Positions 1-4,889 of a stretch of 6,830 nucleotides of DNA are shown here, piece after piece. The notes beneath the pieces were generated by a model. That model was not told the origin of the DNA. It ran no database searches and saw only the letters and a program-made list of their open reading frames with translations. The position numbers and the translations under genes were made by a program. Each line of letters begins with the position of its first letter. Within the stretch, counting starts at the first letter, position 1. The stretch is from Prevotellaceae bacterium (GTDB lineage Bacteria; Bacteroidota; Bacteroidia; Bacteroidales; Bacteroidaceae), in assembly GCA_030536165.1 (NCBI GenBank), contig JAUNQM010000139.1:1-6830 (forward strand), in the 5' to 3' direction.

Positions 1-357
1 GCGAATAGCCTCATACCATACGCCCCAAGTCATATCGTCGGCAACGAGGTTGCTTGGAGTGTAGCGTCCTGTCTGAAGACGTGCAACACCTGGGTCGGTA
101 TCAAAATACAACGATATTGCATCGTCAGATGCAGCATCAAGGAAATCACTGTTGACGCGGTTATATCCATTAGGCAATGCCGAATAGATAGTATGCAAGA
201 AGTTTTCAGCCTGCACTCCGAGAGAGTCGGTCGTAGAGAACACATACTCTATCGTAAACTGGTCAACAGGTAATTCCTCATAGTTGTCGGTACAAGATGT
301 CAAGCCAAACGCCGCCATCAGACCAACAAAAGCGAAATTCTTTATATTCAAATTCAT
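1..357 (-). CDS. SusD/RagB-like outer membrane lipoprotein, N-terminal part (cut by window edge)
   Basis: Reading the minus strand from an ATG at 357-355 gives 119 codons with no stop before base 1, so the gene is open at the window edge and only its N-terminus is seen. It starts with a short lipoprotein signal: basic/polar start, hydrophobic stretch, then lipobox LTSC with the lipidated cysteine at residue 22. After it come features typical of SusD starts: an acidic linker, a helix like AENFLHTIYSALPNGYNR (residues 50-67), DFLDAASDDA (71-80), and TWGVWYEAIR (110-119), which matches the start of the family's W-x-x-x-Y-x-x-I-R-x-x-N region. By family knowledge it would be the surface lid on the SusC partner and bind the ligand. 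It follows that SusC by 26 nt, the classical susC-susD order, so the two very probably form one complex. No Shine-Dalgarno is seen; the leader is A-rich. A full family member would be about 500-650 residues, so most of the gene lies outside. Confidence 0.9.
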   Translation of the reverse strand, partial: MNLNIKNFAFVGLMAAFGLTSCTDNYEELPVDQFTIEYVFSTTDSLGVQAENFLHTIYSALPNGYNRVNSDFLDAASDDAISLYFDTDPGVARLQTGRYTPSNLVADDMTWGVWYEAIR

Positions 358-364
358 ATTTATC

Positions 365-374
365 TAATTGTTTA
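365..374 (-). promoter_or_regulatory. A-rich translation leader shared with SusC (copy before second SusD)
   Basis: The minus-strand word TAAACAATTA ends 7 nt before the ATG of the second SusD. The identical word lies 5 nt before the SusC start. In Bacteroidota, A-rich unstructured leaders often replace Shine-Dalgarno sequences, so these words may set translation efficiency for the pair. The shared word is seen; its function is inferred. Confidence 0.45.
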
Positions 375-383
375 ATGGTGAAT

Positions 384-3236
384 TTAGAATTTAAGATTAA
401 TACCGAAGGCAATCGTACGCTGCAGAGGTGAAGAAGTAAACGTCACTTCTGGATCCACAAGATTCGTCTTAGCGAAGGTAAGAAGGTTCTGACCTTCGAT
501 AAAGAACTTAGGACGTACACCGCCAAGTGTATTAGCACAGAAATGTTCAGGAAGAGAGTATGCAATATACATATTCTTCAAACGCATGAAAGAACCGTCT
601 TGAACCCAGAGTGAAGAACCATACATGCCACCATAGTTGTATGTATTGCCACCTGCAGTAAGACGTGGATAAGTAGCCGTCTCAGCCGTCTCAGGCGTCC
701 AACGACCCAACAAGTTTTTATAAGCCTGACCATAGGCATTGCCTATAGACTGGAAACCTTCAACAAGAGTGCGGTTGTCAACATAAATGTCGCGTCCGGC
801 AACACCTTGCCAGAGCATACTGAACTCAAAGCCCTTATATTCGATGCCATATTCAAAACCAAAGATATGCTGTGGTTTGTCGCCACCAATCACAGTGCGG
901 TCCCATTCGTTGATTACGCCATCACCATTCATGTCGGCATACTTCACATCACCTGGCTGAACACTGTAACCGTCCATCTTCGGATAGTTGGCAGCAATAT
1001 CTTCTGCCGAAAGGAATCCAATAGCCTTCAGTCCAAAGATAGAACCTTCAGGACGACCCGTCTGACGAAGATAATTATAAGGAGTCTCCTGTTCGTCCAT
1101 GAAGAGAAGCTTTGTCTTAGCGATGCTCCAGTTGCCAGTCACAAAGTAACCCACGTTGCCAATTTTGTCTTGCCAAGTAATCTCCATGTCGAAACCATAG
1201 CGGCGCGACTTGCCTATGTTTTCAGTCGGGTATTGCGTACCGAGAATCTCGATGCTCTTACCACGTTGCTGAAGCAGGTCGAAGTATTTGTCGTTATAGT
1301 AGTTTGCCGTGAGTTGGAGGCGATGGTCGAATGCCTCCATGTCGATACCAACGTTAAGCTTGTGAGCCTTTTCGTAAGTAATATACGGATTAGCCAGCGG
1401 AGTCAACTCGTAAGTCCAAAGACCGTTAGTAAAGTCCGTACCGACAGGATAGAGTGAAACGCCACTATTCTCGAAAGCCTGACGATAGATATAATAGCCT
1501 GCATTCGAGATGCCATTACCAGTAAGACCATACACTGCACGCAGCTTCAAGCGGTTAAGCCAGTCAGCACCTTCCATAAACTTCTCGCGACTCATATCCC
1601 ATCCTGCACCGAGAGCAAAGAAGTTTCCCCAGCGGTTACCAGGAGCATAGCGGTTATAATAGCTCTGGGTAAGAGTGCCCTCGAAGAAATATTTATGGTC
1701 ATAGTTATAAGTCACGTTCTCCTTTATGTTCGACGGTATCATCGGCAGGTCATAGTCGTCCAGCTCCTCGCGAGTATCACCCATCACATTCACCTTGAAC
1801 GTATGCAAACCTATCGTACGCCCATACTCAACCAGCAGCTGACCATAGAGGTTCTGATAGTTTGAAACCGACGTAAAGTCATTAGTCTGAGCCGAAGGTG
1901 AACCATACTGATTATAGAAAGGCTTGCCATTGTCGTCGAAGTTCAACTCATATACAGGGTTGCGCTTCGTACGAGTGATAAGCGTGCGACTCTGATTTGC
2001 CACGCTACCTGTGAACTGAATAGCCAATCCCTTGACAAGGTTTCCAAACTCATAGCGCAGCTTTGCTGATGCCATAATGTCGCGTGCATTATCTGAGATG
2101 TAACCGCTTTCCATAGCCTGAGAATAGAGGTTGTTCTGGAAAGCATAGTTACCGCCAAACGAACCATTCTCGTTACGGATAGGATAAGCATTGTTCGGAG
2201 TCTCAAAGATATTCTTCAGCAAGTCGCTGTAGCCCGAACCCGTACCGCCAGGCTGATTGCCCTCAATCACTCGACCCAACGCCGTCACCGATGCCGTCAG
2301 ACCTTCAAGGATGTTGATATTTACCTTCGAAGAAATGCTGTAGCGGTTGTATGAAAGGTTCGTATTATAGTCGTTTGCAGAATTATGCTTGAACAGACCT
2401 TCTTCATTCATATAACCCAACGAAACAAAGTACTGAGCCACCTGGCTACCACCTGAGACATTAAGGTTATACGACTGGCTGATAGCATTGTCGTTCATAA
2501 TAGCATCCTCCCAATTTACATCGGGATGAGTGTATGGACTTGTACCATTCAAATACATCTGGTAATCATTAGCCGAATAGATACCCGACTTACCATCGTT
2601 CTGAAGAGCCTCGTTAAGCAAATAGGCATACTCGGCTGATGAAAGAGGTTTCAGTTTGTTCACGCTTCCATGAAAACCAATCTTTCCTGTAAGCGAAAGT
2701 TTCAGCTTGCCTGCCTGTGGGTTCTTTGTAGTGATAATCAAAGCACCACGTGAACTCTTCATACCGAGGAACTGAGAAGAAAGGGCATCTTGCTGTAATG
2801 ATACAGACTCTATTGCCTCTGGGTCAATATCAACGAAATCACGTTCAATACCATCCACAATAATAACAGGAGCATTTCCACGTGAAAGCAGATTAAATCT
2901 CGTATTGTCGCCATACACACCCTGACCGAACCCAGTTGGTATAGAACCTATGAGAGCGCCTTGTGAACTACCTGACGTACGTGGCAACTTGAAGCCACGA
3001 TATTGTGACAGATTGAATCCAGGCATACGTCCCTGCAAACCAGTAAGGATATCGGTAGAGAGGTATTTCTCCAACGCCTCACCCTTTACCGTGCTGACAG
3101 AGCCTAAATTCTCGCTTGCAGCTTTCTTCTCTCCGTATGGGCCTACGATTGTATCGTTCTGCGCCATAATCTGAGTGCTGGTTGCAATCAAGAGAAGAAG
3201 CATTGAGCTGCGGAGTTTTTGCAATTTTATCTTCAT
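384..3236 (-). CDS. SusC/RagA-like TonB-dependent outer membrane transporter
   Basis: This 950-residue protein has a signal peptide (about residues 1-25, probable cleavage after IMA and before QND). A TonB-box-like stretch follows (DTIVGPYGEKK, 28-38), then the plug: GSVSTVKGEAL (45-55), TGLQGRMPGF (65-74), PVIIVDGIERDF (123-134), DPEAIESVSL (138-147) and SSRGALIITTK (161-171). The rest is a long beta-barrel with typical SusC segments such as NLNVSGGSQVAQYFVSLGY (257-275), LKLRAVYGLTGN (563-574) and a terminal strand ending GINLKF with C-terminal Phe. By family knowledge it imports oligosaccharides or peptides across the outer membrane using TonB energy, with a SusD lid. It is somewhat short for the family (often 1000 or more) because the carboxypeptidase-regulatory-like N-terminal extension is absent. 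A dockerin/EF-hand-like loop, DMNGDGVINEWD (768-779), lies in the late barrel; such loops are common in this family. It is followed after 26 nt by the second SusD. The substrate is unknown. The start is supported by the signal peptide beginning MKIKLQKL. Confidence 0.95.
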   Translation of the reverse strand: MKIKLQKLRSSMLLLLIATSTQIMAQNDTIVGPYGEKKAASENLGSVSTVKGEALEKYLSTDILTGLQGRMPGFNLSQYRGFKLPRTSGSSQGALIGSIPTGFGQGVYGDNTRFNLLSRGNAPVIIVDGIERDFVDIDPEAIESVSLQQDALSSQFLGMKSSRGALIITTKNPQAGKLKLSLTGKIGFHGSVNKLKPLSSAEYAYLLNEALQNDGKSGIYSANDYQMYLNGTSPYTHPDVNWEDAIMNDNAISQSYNLNVSGGSQVAQYFVSLGYMNEEGLFKHNSANDYNTNLSYNRYSISSKVNINILEGLTASVTALGRVIEGNQPGGTGSGYSDLLKNIFETPNNAYPIRNENGSFGGNYAFQNNLYSQAMESGYISDNARDIMASAKLRYEFGNLVKGLAIQFTGSVANQSRTLITRTKRNPVYELNFDDNGKPFYNQYGSPSAQTNDFTSVSNYQNLYGQLLVEYGRTIGLHTFKVNVMGDTREELDDYDLPMIPSNIKENVTYNYDHKYFFEGTLTQSYYNRYAPGNRWGNFFALGAGWDMSREKFMEGADWLNRLKLRAVYGLTGNGISNAGYYIYRQAFENSGVSLYPVGTDFTNGLWTYELTPLANPYITYEKAHKLNVGIDMEAFDHRLQLTANYYNDKYFDLLQQRGKSIEILGTQYPTENIGKSRRYGFDMEITWQDKIGNVGYFVTGNWSIAKTKLLFMDEQETPYNYLRQTGRPEGSIFGLKAIGFLSAEDIAANYPKMDGYSVQPGDVKYADMNGDGVINEWDRTVIGGDKPQHIFGFEYGIEYKGFEFSMLWQGVAGRDIYVDNRTLVEGFQSIGNAYGQAYKNLLGRWTPETAETATYPRLTAGGNTYNYGGMYGSSLWVQDGSFMRLKNMYIAYSLPEHFCANTLGGVRPKFFIEGQNLLTFAKTNLVDPEVTFTSSPLQRTIAFGINLKF

Positions 3237-3241
3237 ATATT

Positions 3242-3251
3242 TAATTGTTTA
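3242..3251 (-). promoter_or_regulatory. A-rich translation leader shared with second SusD (copy before SusC)
   Basis: The minus-strand word TAAACAATTA ends 5 nt before the SusC ATG, and is preceded by a related TAAACTAC. It is identical to the word before the second SusD. No Shine-Dalgarno sequence is present, so this A-rich stretch is the likely ribosome-access region. Confidence 0.45.
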
Positions 3252-3262
3252 GTAGTTTAGCC

Positions 3263-3296
3263 GTTAACATGCCTAGAACATCTAGGACACATTAAC
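3263..3296 (-). other. Intergenic two-part hairpin upstream of SusC
   Basis: The core is a perfect inverted repeat CCTAGA-TGT-TCTAGG (3272-3286). Outside it, TG/CA pairs can form past a single-base bulge (3270-3271 with 3288-3289), then a small internal loop, then GTTAA/TTAAC arms (3263-3267 with 3292-3296). It fills the middle of the 72-nt gap between the DUF4961-like gene and SusC. The bases after it on the minus strand are GGCTAAACTACT, with no T run, so it is not an obvious terminator. The palindromic core could equally be a protein-binding site. Confidence 0.55.
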
Positions 3297-3308
3297 CTGA
3301 AACGTTTT

Positions 3309-4373
3309 TTACTCACACTCAAATTTGAAAGAGAATGGGTTCTTATCAGCAGGTATTGGTGTGCCATCATTTACAAAGTCATCGTCTGACTGAGTAATTG
3401 TGACTGTACCATCTGCATTTGCAAAATAATACTCTATTCGCTCTATCTGTTCTGTCGTTGGAACATTAAAGAGCTGAACAGGCCATGCAGTGATAGAATA
3501 TGTAGCATCGTAAGCATTTGCACGCTTCATCAAAGTCTTTGCGCTCTTTTCTGTGAGCTCATACTTATGACCTTCTTCCGTGTAAGCCGTTCCCTGAATA
3601 TAGATATTGCCCGCTGTCTTCAGTGCATTGTCGGCAACCTCACCATTAAAATAGAAGGTGATGTAATCGTCCTGCAATGCTGACATTGGGGAAATCTTAT
3701 TGTAGTGGTTAGCACAGAAGTCGAGTGTCATACCTATTCCACCAACAACTTCGAAGCAGTCTGTTGAGAATACGCACTTCTTGTGGTCAGCACTAGAGCT
3801 GAAGCCATCGTCTGTGTGATTGACAAATGCACCAAGATGACACTTCAAATTCTTTTCGCCTACATTTGTTGTCAGATAGACTGTATAAGTAGGAGCCTGG
3901 TTATTGATGATGCTGTACTTGTCATCAGTCTGATAAACCACCCATTCCATATCGTCGAGTACGTTAGTACCGACTCCATATTCCTGAGTAAGACATTCAA
4001 CCCATGTTCTACCACTACCATTCTTTGGAAGCGATGATGTTGGTATAAGCGACATATTATAAAGTTTGTCATGGTCTTCAGCCAAGTCACACTTGTAAGT
4101 AACCTTACCATTCTCTGCAACCTTCCAACTCTTTGGAACAAGGAATGCTGCAACGAACTGAACACCGCTATGATCTTCATGGCTCTCAATATAGCCATTG
4201 ATTACAAATGTTGCCTCTGTGTTAGCCTTTGCATATAATACGCCCTCTGGATGCTCAGCAGAATACTGACGCACATCGAAAGTGTTTATATACACACAGC
4301 TTGCAACTATTGCAGACACAAACACTGCAACAATAAGGAAGTATATCTTCTTTATATTCTTCAGTTTTCTCAT
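3309..4373 (-). CDS. DUF4961-like surface lipoprotein, probable accessory glycan-binding protein
   Basis: This is a 354-residue protein with a basic start (MRKLKNIKK), a hydrophobic core and a lipobox VASC with cysteine at residue 26, so it is a predicted lipoprotein. The mature part looks beta-rich, with no enzyme motif that I recognise. Distinctive segments are FVAAFLVPKSWKVAENG (73-89), YNMSLIPTSSLP (105-116), TWVECLTQEYGVGTNVLDDMEW (123-144, key residues W124, G133, N137, M142, E143, W144) and GAFVNHTDDGF (181-191). From memory these match DUF4961 of Bacteroidota polysaccharide loci; I could not search to confirm. A C-terminal part (about 240-354) with strands such as ITFYFNG (238-244) and IERIEYYFANADGTVTI (310-326) may be a separate Ig-like or carbohydrate-binding-like domain; that is inference. 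It has eight cysteines including the lipid one. It lies between two SusD/SusC units and next to a DUF5004-like gene, which suggests a surface accessory role. The start is set by a strong Shine-Dalgarno 8 nt upstream. Confidence 0.72.
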   Translation of the reverse strand: MRKLKNIKKIYFLIVAVFVSAIVASCVYINTFDVRQYSAEHPEGVLYAKANTEATFVINGYIESHEDHSGVQFVAAFLVPKSWKVAENGKVTYKCDLAEDHDKLYNMSLIPTSSLPKNGSGRTWVECLTQEYGVGTNVLDDMEWVVYQTDDKYSIINNQAPTYTVYLTTNVGEKNLKCHLGAFVNHTDDGFSSSADHKKCVFSTDCFEVVGGIGMTLDFCANHYNKISPMSALQDDYITFYFNGEVADNALKTAGNIYIQGTAYTEEGHKYELTEKSAKTLMKRANAYDATYSITAWPVQLFNVPTTEQIERIEYYFANADGTVTITQSDDDFVNDGTPIPADKNPFSFKFECE

Positions 4374-4380
4374 AGTTTAT

Positions 4381-4388
4381 ACCTCCTA
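4381..4388 (-). promoter_or_regulatory. Strong Shine-Dalgarno fused to the preceding stop codon
   Basis: On the minus strand the sequence is TAGGAGGTATAAACTATG. The first three bases are the TAG stop of the lipocalin-like gene, and its last two bases together with the next ones form AGGAGG, an excellent match to the anti-Shine-Dalgarno. Eight bases separate it from the ATG of the DUF4961-like gene. This fixes that start codon and suggests translational coupling of the two lipoproteins. The other four starts in the window lack such a site. Confidence 0.85.
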
Positions 4389-4835
4389 TTGATTATTGTT
4401 TTTTACGCGTTGCAACTGGTAAGTATAGGTGTTACTATAGCATCCAGGAGAAAGTTTAATAGTCAGAGAACGCTCACCATTGACAATCGGGTAATTCAAT
4501 TCCACATTGACTAGGTCCTTAGTGTTTTCCTCCTTAAACGAAAGTTGGAAAGGCATCTTTGGGTCATCAGTTCCCCATGTGCCATTTTCTTTTACCACAA
4601 ACGGAAGATAATTATCGATGGTATATGAGCCATCGGCATTGAGGTTCAGTGCGAACTGACTAAAATCCATATCGTTTGTAATATCAATACCATTACGCGA
4701 TACGGACTTCAGTTTCCAAACGCCACTGATGTCCTTAGTTGCTTCTTCAACATCAAATGCATCAGTCGTACTGCACGACGTCATGCCCAGAAGCAACATC
4801 AGTAATGTACCTATAATTATATGTATATTCTTCAT
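4386..4835 (-). CDS. Small lipocalin-like lipoprotein, DUF5004-like
   Basis: This is a 149-residue protein with a lipoprotein signal: MKNIHIIIG, leucine-rich core, lipobox GMTSC with cysteine at residue 21. The mature part is about 128 residues. It opens with a lipocalin-type G-x-W (ISGVWKLKSVSRNG, residues 36-49) and continues as alternating short strands: FALNLNADGSYTI (61-73), GTWGTDD (85-91), FQLSFKEE (96-103), SLTIKLSP (123-130) and TYTYQLQRV (136-144). This pattern is what small Bacteroidota lipocalin-like/DUF5004 lipoproteins look like. The DUF assignment is from memory and the fold is inferred. Proteins of this type occur beside SusD and DUF4961 genes, as here, but the ligand is not known to me. 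It lies 54 nt after the first SusD, with a hairpin in the gap, and 12 nt before the next gene, whose Shine-Dalgarno overlaps this gene's TAG stop. It has no visible Shine-Dalgarno of its own; the leader is A/T-rich. It is probably anchored in the outer membrane. Confidence 0.75.
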   Translation of the reverse strand: MKNIHIIIGTLLMLLLGMTSCSTTDAFDVEEATKDISGVWKLKSVSRNGIDITNDMDFSQFALNLNADGSYTIDNYLPFVVKENGTWGTDDPKMPFQLSFKEENTKDLVNVELNYPIVNGERSLTIKLSPGCYSNTYTYQLQRVKNNNQ

Positions 4836-4856
4836 AATTCTTTAATAGTTTATAGT

Positions 4857-4872
4857 TCCCCTACTACGGGGA
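4857..4872 (-). other. Intergenic hairpin between first SusD and the lipocalin-like gene
   Basis: The minus strand reads TCCCCGTAGTAGGGGA: a perfect 5-bp stem, four of the pairs G-C, around a six-base loop (GTAGTA). It begins 17 nt after the SusD stop codon and ends 21 nt before the next ATG. No run of T follows it on the minus strand, so it is not a standard intrinsic terminator. A role in partial attenuation, mRNA processing or 3'-end protection of the SusD message is possible but is inference. Confidence 0.55.
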
Positions 4873-4889
4873 GCCTGTAACTTTACCAT

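Noticed and set aside
30..245. 71-codon open frame on the minus strand near the left edge
   Set aside because: It overlaps the SusD-like reading frame that starts at 357 in another frame. The latter has a lipobox and SusD motifs, so this one is a shadow.
807..1457. 216-codon open frame on the plus strand inside the SusC gene
   Set aside because: It lies wholly antisense to a clear SusC coding region, its translation has no recognisable domain or signal, and it is best explained as a shadow of the real frame's codon pattern.
3237..3308. Possible separate promoter for SusC/SusD in the 72-nt gap
   Set aside because: I found no clear TAnnTTTG -7 element with a matching upstream TTTG on the minus strand. 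The sequence does not support a promoter call, though it cannot exclude one.
3872..4198. 108-codon minus-strand frame overlapping the DUF4961-like gene
   Set aside because: It is an out-of-frame shadow with no signal peptide, leader or domain-like sequence.
4836..4889. Intrinsic terminator after the first SusD
   Set aside because: The hairpin is present but is followed on the minus strand by AACTATAAACTATTAAAG, with no T run, so it lacks the second half of a terminator.
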